From the NCBI RefSeq assembly GCF_003387355.1, contig NZ_QUNH01000004.1:62001-126000 (forward strand): a stretch of 64,000 nucleotides of DNA. Direction: 5' to 3'. The notes beneath the pieces are model-generated. The model was not told the origin of the DNA. It was given only the letters and a program-made list of their open reading frames with translations, and ran no database searches. Shown piece by piece: positions 1 through 8,938 of this stretch (position 1 is its first letter; the number at the start of each line of letters is the position of its first letter). Source of the DNA: Winogradskyella sediminis. Its GTDB lineage: Bacteria; Bacteroidota; Bacteroidia; Flavobacteriales; Flavobacteriaceae. The position numbers were made by a program, and so were the translations under genes.

Positions 1-3000
1 GCTAATGGTAATGACATCGCCTTCCCTCAAAAAACGTGGTGCATTTGGCAGGACCATTAATTCTTTTTGCGTCACGGTTTCTAATCGGCTTATGGCACTT
101 TCTAAAGTTTTTGTGTGCGCCAAGAGTTGCAATTTCCATTTGGTCAACGCTTCTGGTGCTGTAAAATTGAAACTGACATTACCATCTTTATCGGTTTGTA
201 ATTGTGGAAGGAAGAAAGCGGTTTCGTTGAGGTTTGTTCGGATTTGGATGTTGTCTAAGTCTATTGATTCTTTTTTGGTTTTTACTCCAGTTACATTAAA
301 TCCACTTGATTCTGTTTTACTTTTAAAAGCTATAGCTTTATCAGAATCTGATTCCATATAATCAATACCAAAATCAGTTCGTTTAACAGAAACATTACCA
401 ACTGAATCTTCCATAAAGATTAGCTCTTCTTCAGGTGTATTTTTGTATTCTGCTAAAGTTGCTTCCGGTGCTCTTGATAGCATTCTTCTAACACGTGTAT
501 TTCCATAACCAAAATATAATCCAAACCAATTTAATTGGTCGTAATCTTGGTAAGGGTAAGATGCTATAGTATTAAATTGGTTAATAACCCTAAAGCTGGT
601 ATGCCCAAAACTTTGTCTGGAATTTTTATTGATATTTGCGTAGTAGTAAGGATTGTTAATAGGACTAAATTTCCAGCTATGTGCTCTAAACTCATCTAAA
701 GAGGCATCATACATACTAGCTAATAATTCCGCAGCAAATTTATCTCCTTTAGGTCCTTTTATCTTAAAACTCCAAGTTTCATCTTGTCCTGGTTGTAATT
801 TGTCTCGGAAGGTGGTTGTTTCAATTTCTAAATCGGTTTTAGGGTAAGGTACATTTACTGTAAAACTTTGAGATGTAAAGGCATTGAAAGCGGCAAATGA
901 TGTATGAATTGCAAAACCACCTAAATCGCTTTCTAAAACAGGAATCGATATGTTTTTTTTAGAATTGTTGAGTTCAACTAATTGCGTCATTATAATCTTA
1001 CCTCCTTTTTCAATTTCAACAGTAATTGTGATATTTTTTGCAGCAGAACCTAAAGTTAATTTTGCTATGGAATTAATGTCATAACTATCTTTATCTAATT
1101 GCGCTTTATATAACTGGTTATCAGCAATGGTTTTATCGGTATCACTAAAAAGTGATGTGAAAATCTGGTCGGTTACTGTTTGTCCAAACTTATCTTTGCT
1201 TTCTGCAACAATAATGTACTGGCCAGAATTCCATTTATTAAGCTTTTTAAGCGTTATGGTTTTGTCTTTTTCAGTATCGAATTCGGTGCTAAAAACTTCG
1301 TCGCCTTTTGTCCAATTGGTCAATTCATCTTCATTGTCATACGGGTCGTTCGGGAATAATTTAACAAATTCGTCTTTAGAAAGTGTTTGGTAATCTGGCG
1401 CTTGCCAAGGTCTAGGTCTTAAAACACGATTGGGAGCGTTGAGTTTATAGATTTTTAATTTTCCTTTAGCAGGTGCAAATTGCCCATTAAGGTTTAACGA
1501 AGCTAAACTGAGTTCTATCTCTTTTTGTGTTTTGTCTATGTTTTGAGGAGCATCAATATGAAGTGTCAGGGCATGATAACCTACATATACATTGGTTGAT
1601 GTTGAACGTGTTTCTCCATTAATATCCGTAACATCTGCAGTAATTTCATAATTAAAAACGGGTAGGTTGTCCTTTGATACACTATCGTCTGGAAGGGCTT
1701 TAAACGCAATCTCAAATTCCCCTTTAGCATTGGTTTTGGTCTCTCCAAAAGTGATTTCTTGAGCTTCTGCATTAAAATAGGGGCGTCTCCAATAATACCA
1801 ACTTGGGAAACGTACATATCGTTTTACACGGTACACCACTTTGGCATCTGTAATGTTACTGCCAGCAAAAGCGATTGCCGTTCCGTTTACGATGATGCTG
1901 TCATTTACTTTATACGTTTCAGTAATAGGTTGAAACTCTGGCTTAAATTTTGGTCGCTTGTATTCTTCAACCGAAAAATTGGTGTAACCATAAGTTTCAG
2001 AAAACATATCAATACTGAAATTACCAGTTAAACCATCGTTTGGTAAAATAAACTCACCGTGTACAGAACCATATTCATTGGTTTTTAATAAGTGTTCACT
2101 AACGACTTCTCCGTTAACGTTTTTCAATCTTATTTTGGCCGCTTTATGAGCAGAAACTTCTGTTTTGCCGTTTTTAGATTTGGTCGCTATACCTTTAAAA
2201 TATACCGTTTGTCCAGGTCTGTATATACTGCGATCCGTAAATAAAAAGTTTTTGTATTGGGTGTCTTTATTTTGGTTTTGTTTGTACGTTCTATTAATGT
2301 AGTAGTCTCCAAAATATGCCGTGTCATTTTTTGTCGTTACGACTATTTGTACCGCGTTATAATAATTTTTGTCCTTTTTAAAGTTGAACTTTCCGAAGCG
2401 ATCCGTTGTGAAAGATTTTGTAAAAGATTTGTTGTTATAATTGGTATAAGACAACTTGACTTTTACATTAGCCAAAGGCTTACCGTCATTTCTATTGATG
2501 ACTTGATATAACTGTTTGTCATTTTGAACGCTCTCAACTAAGGCTATATCTGTAACCTGAATATCAGCTGTAGCAAAAACGTTATGTTCAGAATTGGTAT
2601 TTGCCTTAACAATGTATAAGCCATTGGTTAAATTAGGTAATACAATTTCTGTGCTGTGATTCTGGTAATCGCCTTCTGTTTTTAATGCTCTTGAAAAAGA
2701 TTGAGCTAGATTTAGTTTTTTGAAAAATGCTTCTTTTACTTCCGCTCTATAAGTGTTATTAAAAGTTTCTAATTGATGCTTAGAAACCTTATAAATTTCA
2801 AAATCTAGTTGGTCCAAGTTTTTATAAGTCACTAATATTCTTGAAGGAGAATGAATACCTATAAATTCTTCAGTTAGAATTTGTAAACTAGGCTTATGAA
2901 TTTGCTTAATTAAAACCTCGCTTTTTTGTGCGCCTGAGCTATTTGGAAATCGAGAAATTGCCGCATTACAAAGTGTTATCGCCTCTTTTAACTTCCAACG

Positions 3001-4011
3001 GTTTTTAGTGTTAATTGTGCTTTCTCTTAGTGTGTTATTGTATAAATCCCCTTGTTTCTTATAGACTTTGGCAATTTCATAATCATATAAAGTTGATAAA
3101 CTAGAAGTATTTAATTCTTTCGATTTTCGTTGTAGAGTCTTAATTAGAAGATCATCTTTACCTGAAAATGTACCATGTTGTGCTACAAAATTTAAGCGTT
3201 CAATATCCACATTTACAAAAGCTTTGGAAGCTTGGTCTTTATGATGAAATTTTAATAAATTTTGATAAATTTTTAAGGCATTACGTTGCAATGATAAGGT
3301 GTCCTTAGATGTTAAGTTTATCGAGGTGAAAATATCACTGTCGGCAATTAAATCAGGATTATCAATAGTAAATTTATACGACGGTTGTGTAATACTATTT
3401 TCATCTGTTTTATAAAATTCTAAAGCGTTATGACTAAGTAAATCAAATAAGGTAGGACGATAACTCTTAGAGTTTTCCGCTTCATGGAGAAGTATGGAGT
3501 AGTGGTTTAATGATTCTTGTTGAAGTACATCTGCATCCTGAAGCGAAAGCTGATAATACCAATGTATTTCATTAAATAATGTTTCTAAATCCCAGGTTCT
3601 AAAATCATCGCTGACTTTTTCAGTAGTTTTAGTTCTATCATAAAATTGATAACGATGTTGCTGAAAATATTGCCAATACATGGTTGCCAGCATATTCTCT
3701 AGTAGATGCTTATTTACAACGTCTGAAGCACTTTCAATTTCGGTTTTAAATCGATTTACAATGGTGAGTTGTGCATCTTCTTCAAGAATTAATAGATACT
3801 TGCTAATATGCAATAAGGCTTTAATGCGTTGAGGAGTATTATGAGCAGAAACGGCCTTCTTATATATGACTTCTGCCAATGCCGAAGCACTTTTTGTCAG
3901 GCCTTCGTTTTCTAGTTTAGAAATTTCCTTCCATTGCTTATCAAAATCATTTTGAGCCGAAGCGAATGAAGCAAAGCAGATGAGTACGAGAATAGAGATA
4001 TAGTTTTTCAT
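1..4011 (-). CDS. Alpha-2-macroglobulin family protein, MG2 type (3' end outside window)
   Basis: The frame is open from the ATG at 4011 to the left edge, giving 1337 visible residues and no stop, so the gene is cut by the window. The N-terminus (MKNYISILVLICFASFASAQ) is a secretion signal. An alpha-helical region of about 400 residues precedes the beta-sandwich domains; the hallmark MG2 segment YRPGQTVYFKG lies at residues 597-607. The last visible residues, PNAPRFLREGDVITIS, are typical of the start of the alpha-2-macroglobulin core. Family members trap proteases or act as periplasmic/surface defence proteins. The thioester region, if any, would lie beyond the window. It is divergent from the TPR gene at 4164. 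Family is sure; exact role is not. Confidence 0.88.
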   Translation of the reverse strand, partial: MKNYISILVLICFASFASAQNDFDKQWKEISKLENEGLTKSASALAEVIYKKAVSAHNTPQRIKALLHISKYLLILEEDAQLTIVNRFKTEIESASDVVNKHLLENMLATMYWQYFQQHRYQFYDRTKTTEKVSDDFRTWDLETLFNEIHWYYQLSLQDADVLQQESLNHYSILLHEAENSKSYRPTLFDLLSHNALEFYKTDENSITQPSYKFTIDNPDLIADSDIFTSINLTSKDTLSLQRNALKIYQNLLKFHHKDQASKAFVNVDIERLNFVAQHGTFSGKDDLLIKTLQRKSKELNTSSLSTLYDYEIAKVYKKQGDLYNNTLRESTINTKNRWKLKEAITLCNAAISRFPNSSGAQKSEVLIKQIHKPSLQILTEEFIGIHSPSRILVTYKNLDQLDFEIYKVSKHQLETFNNTYRAEVKEAFFKKLNLAQSFSRALKTEGDYQNHSTEIVLPNLTNGLYIVKANTNSEHNVFATADIQVTDIALVESVQNDKQLYQVINRNDGKPLANVKVKLSYTNYNNKSFTKSFTTDRFGKFNFKKDKNYYNAVQIVVTTKNDTAYFGDYYINRTYKQNQNKDTQYKNFLFTDRSIYRPGQTVYFKGIATKSKNGKTEVSAHKAAKIRLKNVNGEVVSEHLLKTNEYGSVHGEFILPNDGLTGNFSIDMFSETYGYTNFSVEEYKRPKFKPEFQPITETYKVNDSIIVNGTAIAFAGSNITDAKVVYRVKRYVRFPSWYYWRRPYFNAEAQEITFGETKTNAKGEFEIAFKALPDDSVSKDNLPVFNYEITADVTDINGETRSTSTNVYVGYHALTLHIDAPQNIDKTQKEIELSLASLNLNGQFAPAKGKLKIYKLNAPNRVLRPRPWQAPDYQTLSKDEFVKLFPNDPYDNEDELTNWTKGDEVFSTEFDTEKDKTITLKKLNKWNSGQYIIVAESKDKFGQTVTDQIFTSLFSDTDKTIADNQLYKAQLDKDSYDINSIAKLTLGSAAKNITITVEIEKGGKIIMTQLVELNNSKKNISIPVLESDLGGFAIHTSFAAFNAFTSQSFTVNVPYPKTDLEIETTTFRDKLQPGQDETWSFKIKGPKGDKFAAELLASMYDASLDEFRAHSWKFSPINNPYYYANINKNSRQSFGHTSFRVINQFNTIASYPYQDYDQLNWFGLYFGYGNTRVRRMLSRAPEATLAEYKNTPEEELIFMEDSVGNVSVKRTDFGIDYMESDSDKAIAFKSKTESSGFNVTGVKTKKESIDLDNIQIRTNLNETAFFLPQLQTDKDGNVSFNFTAPEALTKWKLQLLAHTKTLESAISRLETVTQKELMVLPNAPRFLREGDVITIS

Positions 4012-4032
4012 GTGAGTTTTATTTTCCTTCAA

Positions 4033-4051
4033 AATACATTCAAAATGTATT
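4033..4051. promoter_or_regulatory. Perfect 8+3+8 inverted repeat in alpha-2-macroglobulin leader
   Basis: AATACATT and AATGTATT pair perfectly across a CAA spacer, 22 bases upstream of the ATG at 4011. It lies just downstream of the candidate promoter at 4053-4060. It could be an operator or an mRNA hairpin; no partner is identified. Confidence 0.3.
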
Positions 4052-4052
4052 C

Positions 4053-4060
4053 CAAAAATA
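4053..4060 (-). promoter_or_regulatory. Candidate -7 box for the alpha-2-macroglobulin gene
   Basis: On the minus strand the bases read TATTTTTG, matching the flavobacterial -7 consensus TAnnTTTG, about 41 bases upstream of the ATG at 4011. I did not find a well-spaced TTG at -33, so this is tentative. Confidence 0.35.
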
Positions 4061-4163
4061 GTGCTAATGAGTAGTTGTCTCATTTAGATGAGTGAAGTTA
4101 ACAATTTGTTGAGTAAACTAAGCGTTAATAAATTGTATTTTCGCCAAAAGAGACTTTAGATCT

Positions 4164-5117
4164 ATGTATAAATATTTGTTTGCTTTTTTATTTTCTACCT
4201 ATAGTTTTTCTCAAACGCTTATTGAGGATGCTCAAACCTATATCGCTAAAAAGGAATATGTGAAAGCGCAAAATAAAATGATTTTATTTCTAGAGTCTAA
4301 TCCCAATGATCTTGAGGCTATTGAGCTTTTGGGTGATGCGTATGGCTTCCAGAAAAAATGGGATGATGCCATTGCGCAATATCAAATCTTAAAACAAAAA
4401 TGCCCCAAAAATGCTAATTACCATTACAAATATGGTGGAGCTTTAGGAATGAAAGCGTTGAGTATTAGTAAGATTAAAGCATTAACCATAATTGGAGATG
4501 TTAAAGAGGCATTCCATAAAGCCACACAGTTAGATCCTAATCATATTGACGCGCGTTGGGCGTTGGTAGAATTGTATGTGTCACTTCCAGGTATTGTAGG
4601 TGGAAGTTATTCTAAAGCCTTAAGATATGCCGAGCAGTTAGAAGAACTGTCTAAAGTAGACGGCTATTTAGCCAAAGGTTATGTTTACGAGTATGATGAC
4701 GAACCAGAACTGGCTGAAAAGTATTACCGATTGGCTATAAAAGTAGGGGGTTCTGTCACCTGTTATGAAAAATTAACCAATTTCTACGAAGGGCAAGAGC
4801 AACCCGAAAAAGCTATTGACAACTTGGAGGAAGCTAAGGATAAACACCAACGAAATGCCATGCATTATCAAATAGGAAAAGTGTGTGCCGATTATAATAT
4901 TCAGTTAGATAAAGGCGAAAAGATGCTAATGGTGTATCTTGAAAATCATTCAGCACAAGATGGCGTGCCAAAAGAATGGGCATATTATCGTTTGGCGCAA
5001 ATCTACAAGCACAAAAATGATAAAGCGAAAGCTTTAGTTTGGATTAATAAAGCCATTTCTGGTTTACCAGATATTGATGTGTTTCAAGAAGAAAAAGCAA
5101 CTATTTCTGCACTATAA
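4164..5117 (+). CDS. Secreted/periplasmic TPR-repeat protein
   Basis: 317 residues. A short signal peptide ends at YSFSQ, followed by tetratricopeptide-like helical pairs: residues about 18-90 (EYVKAQNKMILFLESNPND, then KKWDDAIAQYQILKQKCPKN), about 115-130 (HKATQLDPNHIDARWALVEL) and repeats to the C-terminus (AKALVWINKAISGLPD). The segment VSLPGIVGGSYSKAL recalls conserved TPR proteins of Bacteroidota and Gammaproteobacteria of unknown function. TPR scaffolds mediate protein-protein contacts; no enzymatic domain is visible. The gene stands alone, divergent from the alpha-2-macroglobulin gene. Specific function unknown. Confidence 0.8.
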   Translation: MYKYLFAFLFSTYSFSQTLIEDAQTYIAKKEYVKAQNKMILFLESNPNDLEAIELLGDAYGFQKKWDDAIAQYQILKQKCPKNANYHYKYGGALGMKALSISKIKALTIIGDVKEAFHKATQLDPNHIDARWALVELYVSLPGIVGGSYSKALRYAEQLEELSKVDGYLAKGYVYEYDDEPELAEKYYRLAIKVGGSVTCYEKLTNFYEGQEQPEKAIDNLEEAKDKHQRNAMHYQIGKVCADYNIQLDKGEKMLMVYLENHSAQDGVPKEWAYYRLAQIYKHKNDKAKALVWINKAISGLPDIDVFQEEKATISAL

Positions 5118-5148
5118 TTCTTAAGTATTAATTTATTATAGCAATCAC

Positions 5149-5175
5149 CTCCAAGATTAATGGAGATAATTTTTT
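5149..5175 (+). terminator. Weak intrinsic terminator after the TPR gene
   Basis: CTCCA (5149-5153) pairs with TGGAG (5161-5165) over a 7-base loop, followed by ATAATTTTTT. The stem is short, so termination is uncertain, but the place between the TPR gene and the next operon fits. Confidence 0.35.
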
Positions 5176-5194
5176 GTTAATTATTTTTAAATTA

Positions 5195-5207
5195 ATAGTA
5201 TTACTAT
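5195..5207. promoter_or_regulatory. Candidate TetR operator at the export-operon promoter
   Basis: ATAGTA-T-TACTAT is a perfect 13-base inverted repeat abutting a near-consensus -7 box (CATATTTG, 5208-5215) and lying 27 bases upstream of the TetR start at 5234. TetR-family repressors commonly bind such palindromes in their own promoters. Binding by the 5234-5914 product is inferred. Confidence 0.45.
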
Positions 5208-5233
5208 CATATTTGCAATTAAATTATATTTAT

Positions 5234-5914
5234 ATGAAGAGTTTGCTTTCAAATTTAAAAATTTCAGTGCCTGATAAAATCTACCTTAAGGACCCTGAAT
5301 CCTCTAAGTTAGGTAAACGAATAATTGAACATGGTATACTTCTAATAGATGAAATTGGTTTCGATAGCTTCACCTTTAAGAAATTAGGAGCTAAAATTGG
5401 ATCTAACGAGAGTTCGATTTATCGTTATTTTGAGAGTAAGCATAAATTGTTATTATACTTAACATCTTGGTATTGGGCTTGGATTGAATATCAAATGGTG
5501 TTTACAACTTTTAATGTTCCAGATGCAAAAGAGAAATTGTTTAAAGCCATTGATGTGGTCACAAAAACTATTACACAAGACGATACCTTTTCGCATATCA
5601 ATGAAATTGTGTTAAATAGAATTATCATAAATGAATATTCTAAATCGTATCTAACAAAGGAGGTTGATAGCGAAAACAAAGAGGGATATTTTGTTATCTA
5701 TAAGCGTATGATTAGGCGCCTAAGTGATATGATTTTAGAAATAAACCCCGAGTATAAATTCGCTTCTAGTTTGGCTAGTACTATTGTAGAAGGTGCACTA
5801 CATCAGCATTTTTTAAAAGTGCATTTTAAGTCTATTACAGATTGTAACGATGAAATTACTCCCTCTGATTTTTTTAAGGAATTAACAATTAATGCCATTA
5901 CCAAAGTAACTTGA
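5234..5914 (+). CDS. TetR/AcrR-family transcriptional regulator
   Basis: 226 residues from the ATG at 5234. An in-frame TTG at 5174 exists but lies upstream of the putative -7 box at 5208, so the ATG is preferred. The N-terminal helix-turn-helix spans about residues 46-70 (FTFKKLGAKIGSNESSIYRYF), with the usual TetR ending YFESKHKLL. The C-terminal ligand-binding half is divergent. The stop is one base before the ABC gene at 5916, so it is the first gene of a tetR-ABC-hlyD-tolC operon and probably controls it. A palindrome at 5195-5207 is a likely self-operator. Ligand unknown. Confidence 0.85.
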   Translation: MKSLLSNLKISVPDKIYLKDPESSKLGKRIIEHGILLIDEIGFDSFTFKKLGAKIGSNESSIYRYFESKHKLLLYLTSWYWAWIEYQMVFTTFNVPDAKEKLFKAIDVVTKTITQDDTFSHINEIVLNRIIINEYSKSYLTKEVDSENKEGYFVIYKRMIRRLSDMILEINPEYKFASSLASTIVEGALHQHFLKVHFKSITDCNDEITPSDFFKELTINAITKVT

Positions 5915-5915
5915 T

Positions 5916-7574
5916 ATGAAAAAGAAAGAAATCATGTCTCCATGGCAACGTTTTGTTGGTTTAATAAAACTTGAGAAACGCGATATTTTACAAGTTATTT
6001 ATTACGCTATTTTTTCAGGGCTTTTGGGATTAACCTTACCCTTGGGGATTCAAGCCATTATTAATTTATTACAAGGAGCACAAGTCAGTACCTCTTGGGG
6101 TGTTTTGGTGGTTTTGGTTACCATAGGTGTTGCCTTTGTAGGTGTTTTACAATTAATGCAAATGCGTATCGTAGAAACCATTCAGCAACGCATTTTTACA
6201 CGCGCGTCTTTTGAGTTTACGTATCGCTTTCCAAAAATTACGATGCGTGAATTACGTAATTACTATCCACCTGAATTAGCGAATCGTTTTTTTGATACAT
6301 TGAATATTCAAAAAGGATTAGCTAAGATATTGGTAGATATACCAGCAGCGATCATACAAATTGTTTTTGCCTTGGTGCTGTTGTCTTTTTACCATCCATT
6401 TTTTATTGCTTTTGGAATGCTATTGTTGATCTTAATTTATGTGGTATTTAAGTTTACAGCACAAACAGGAATGGATACGAGTTTAATTGAGTCTAAGCAC
6501 AAATACAGAGTGGCACATTGGATTCAGGAGGTTGCTCGAGCCATTGTGAGTTTTAAATTATCTGGACAAACAAATTTAGCTATAAATAAAAATGACGATT
6601 TAGTTAATGATTATTTAAAAGCTAGAGAGAGCCATTTTAGAATATTAGTAATTCAGTTTATTCAAATGATTGGTTTTAAAGTTATCGTAACAGCCGGACT
6701 ATTGTTAATTGGAGGATTGTTAGTCTTAAATCAAGAAATGAATATCGGTCAATTTGTGGCCGCTGAAATTATTATTTTATTAGTCATATCATCTGTAGAA
6801 AAACTAATTCTTAGACTAGAATCGTTTTATGATGTATTAACGTCTTTAGAAAAAATGGGACAAGTTGTCGATAAAGAACTTGAAAATCAAGAAGGGGATA
6901 AACCAAACTTTAATGATGATTTTAGTATTGAATTAGATAATGTGTCTTATGGAGTACCCAACCGAGAATTGCATATTCTAAGAAAGATTTCTTTAAAAAT
7001 AAACCCTAAGACCAAATTGTTGATTCGTGGAGAAAGTGGTTCGGGCAAATCGAGTTTACTACGTTTAATCGCAGGTGTTCTAGAACCTACTATAGGACGT
7101 GTTTTCGTAAACGACTATGTGTTAGATAATATTAATCTCAATCATTACAGGGCGCATTTAGGCATGTCTCTTGCTGATGAAACTCCTTTTGAAGGCACCA
7201 TAAGGGAAAATATAACCTTTGGGAATGATCAAATTTCAGAAGCGCAATTGCGTTGGGCTATAGAAAAAGTTGAACTTAATGAATTTGTAAAACAAAGTCC
7301 ACAAGGCTTAAGTACAGTTTTATATCCAGAAGGTAAGCAAACCTCATATACCATCTCCAAAAAGATTGTGTTGGCTAGAGCAATAGTTAATAAACCAAGA
7401 ATTTTAATATTAGAAGATCCATTAGAGTATTTTGAACCTAATGAGGTTAATCGTATCATCTCTTTTTTAACTGACAACAGCAGCCCTTGGGCATTGGTTG
7501 TAGTGAGTAAAACGAATAACTGGATACAAAACTGTACACAGGTCATAACTCTTAAAAATGGTGAAATAATTTAA
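5916..7574 (+). CDS. ABC half-transporter with degenerate ATPase domain
   Basis: 552 residues. An ABC exporter membrane domain (several hydrophobic segments, about residues 25-300) is followed by a nucleotide-binding domain; there is no N-terminal C39 peptidase domain. Walker A is intact (GESGSGKSS, about 372-380). The remaining motifs are abnormal: the Q-loop glutamine is replaced (GMSLADETPFEGTIREN), the LSGGQ signature reads SYTISKK (about 476-482), Walker B ends ILILEDP instead of ILILDE, and the H-loop histidine is absent (VVVSKTNNW). Neighbours are an HlyD-type adaptor and a TolC-type channel, so export across both membranes is likely. The ATPase may bind but barely hydrolyse ATP. Confidence 0.85.
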   Translation: MKKKEIMSPWQRFVGLIKLEKRDILQVIYYAIFSGLLGLTLPLGIQAIINLLQGAQVSTSWGVLVVLVTIGVAFVGVLQLMQMRIVETIQQRIFTRASFEFTYRFPKITMRELRNYYPPELANRFFDTLNIQKGLAKILVDIPAAIIQIVFALVLLSFYHPFFIAFGMLLLILIYVVFKFTAQTGMDTSLIESKHKYRVAHWIQEVARAIVSFKLSGQTNLAINKNDDLVNDYLKARESHFRILVIQFIQMIGFKVIVTAGLLLIGGLLVLNQEMNIGQFVAAEIIILLVISSVEKLILRLESFYDVLTSLEKMGQVVDKELENQEGDKPNFNDDFSIELDNVSYGVPNRELHILRKISLKINPKTKLLIRGESGSGKSSLLRLIAGVLEPTIGRVFVNDYVLDNINLNHYRAHLGMSLADETPFEGTIRENITFGNDQISEAQLRWAIEKVELNEFVKQSPQGLSTVLYPEGKQTSYTISKKIVLARAIVNKPRILILEDPLEYFEPNEVNRIISFLTDNSSPWALVVVSKTNNWIQNCTQVITLKNGEII

Positions 7575-7585
7575 AATAATTTACA

Positions 7586-8935
7586 ATGTTAAATATATCT
7601 CATAATCAGCTTAACAAATCAGTAGATTTAGAAAAGTATAAATCAGGACAACACATTTTTAACGTTAAATACTATAGTTATTTTAACCGTTTTTTAATCG
7701 TATTTGTTATTGTAGGTCTACTTATTTTGTTTTTACCGTGGACGCAGAACATTACAGGTAAAGGCAGTGTGACGACGTTAAGACCAGATCAAAGACCACA
7801 AACCATTCAGTCCCCAATTCCGGGTAGAATTGAAAAATGGTATGTTACGGAAGGTGATTTTATAGTCAAAGGCGATACCATCATGCAGATTTCAGAAATA
7901 AAAAGTGAATATTTTGATCCTAATTTGGTTGAGCGCACCGCGGAACAACGAAATTCTAAAGCCCAATCTGTAGGGTCTTATACTGAAAAAGTAAAAGCAT
8001 TAGATCGGCAAATTGCAGCTTTGTATAAAGAGCGTAGTTTAAAATTAGAACAAGCGAAAAACAAATTGCTGCAATCTAAATTAAAGGCTAAAAGCGATAG
8101 TATTGATTTTGAAGCTGCAAAAACGAATATTAAAATTGCACAATCTAAATACACAAGAACAGCCACTTTAAAAGATGAAGGTTTTAAAGCGACAAAAGAT
8201 GTTGAGGATGCTCGATTAAAGCTTCAAGAAACGGAAGCGAAATTAATTTCTCAAGAAAATAAATTATTAGCAAGTCGAAATGAAATCATAAATGTCCAAG
8301 TAGAATTATCAAGGATTTCAGCGATGTATACTGATAAAATTTCAAAAGCTGAAAGTGATAAATACACCGCACAATCGAGTCAGTTTGATACTGAAGCACA
8401 GGTCTCTAAATTAGATAATCAGTATTCTAATTATCAGATGCGAAATGATTTACGTTTTATTAAAGCTCCTTATGATGGTTATATCAATAAAGCCATACGA
8501 GGAGGTGTCGGACAAACGTTTAAAGAAGGTGAAGCTCTCGTGGGCATAATGCCTGCCAATGCAGATTTGGCAGTAGAAACGTATGTGGCTCCCATCGATT
8601 TGCCATTAATTAATATTGGAGAGAAAGTTCGCGTACAGTTTGATGGTTGGCCAGCAATTATTTTTAGTGGTTGGCCAGATATATCGTACGGGACTTATGG
8701 AGCTAAAATTATTGCTGTCGAGAGTTTTATAAGTGATAACGGCAAGTTTAGAGTGCTTTTAGCACCAGATGAAGATGCCCACGCTTGGCCAAAAGAAATT
8801 AGAGCAGGTTCTGGTGCCTACACCATGGCGTTATTAGATGATGTGCCGATTTGGTATGAATTATGGCGTCAACTCAACGGTTTTCCACCCAACTATTATA
8901 AGCCAGAGAATGCTTCAACCACAAAAAAGAAATAG
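7586..8935 (+). CDS. HlyD-family membrane fusion protein (periplasmic adaptor)
   Basis: 449 residues. A single N-terminal membrane anchor (about residues 32-50) is followed by a biotinyl/lipoyl-like half motif (QSPIPGRIEKWYVTEGDFIVKGD). A long Lys/Glu/Gln-rich alpha-helical hairpin covers about 125-275, then comes the second lipoyl half (FIKAPYDGYINKAIRGGVGQ) and a beta-barrel domain. This is the canonical architecture of adaptors that link an inner-membrane ABC exporter to an outer-membrane channel. It lies 11 bases after the ABC gene and 3 bases before the TolC gene. Cargo cannot be told from sequence. Confidence 0.9.
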   Translation: MLNISHNQLNKSVDLEKYKSGQHIFNVKYYSYFNRFLIVFVIVGLLILFLPWTQNITGKGSVTTLRPDQRPQTIQSPIPGRIEKWYVTEGDFIVKGDTIMQISEIKSEYFDPNLVERTAEQRNSKAQSVGSYTEKVKALDRQIAALYKERSLKLEQAKNKLLQSKLKAKSDSIDFEAAKTNIKIAQSKYTRTATLKDEGFKATKDVEDARLKLQETEAKLISQENKLLASRNEIINVQVELSRISAMYTDKISKAESDKYTAQSSQFDTEAQVSKLDNQYSNYQMRNDLRFIKAPYDGYINKAIRGGVGQTFKEGEALVGIMPANADLAVETYVAPIDLPLINIGEKVRVQFDGWPAIIFSGWPDISYGTYGAKIIAVESFISDNGKFRVLLAPDEDAHAWPKEIRAGSGAYTMALLDDVPIWYELWRQLNGFPPNYYKPENASTTKKK

Positions 8936-8938
8936 AGA

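Noticed and set aside
1-4011. Several plus-strand reading frames of 60-118 codons across the first 2.5 kb
   Set aside because: They lie antisense to one uninterrupted alpha-2-macroglobulin frame that shows clear family motifs along its length.
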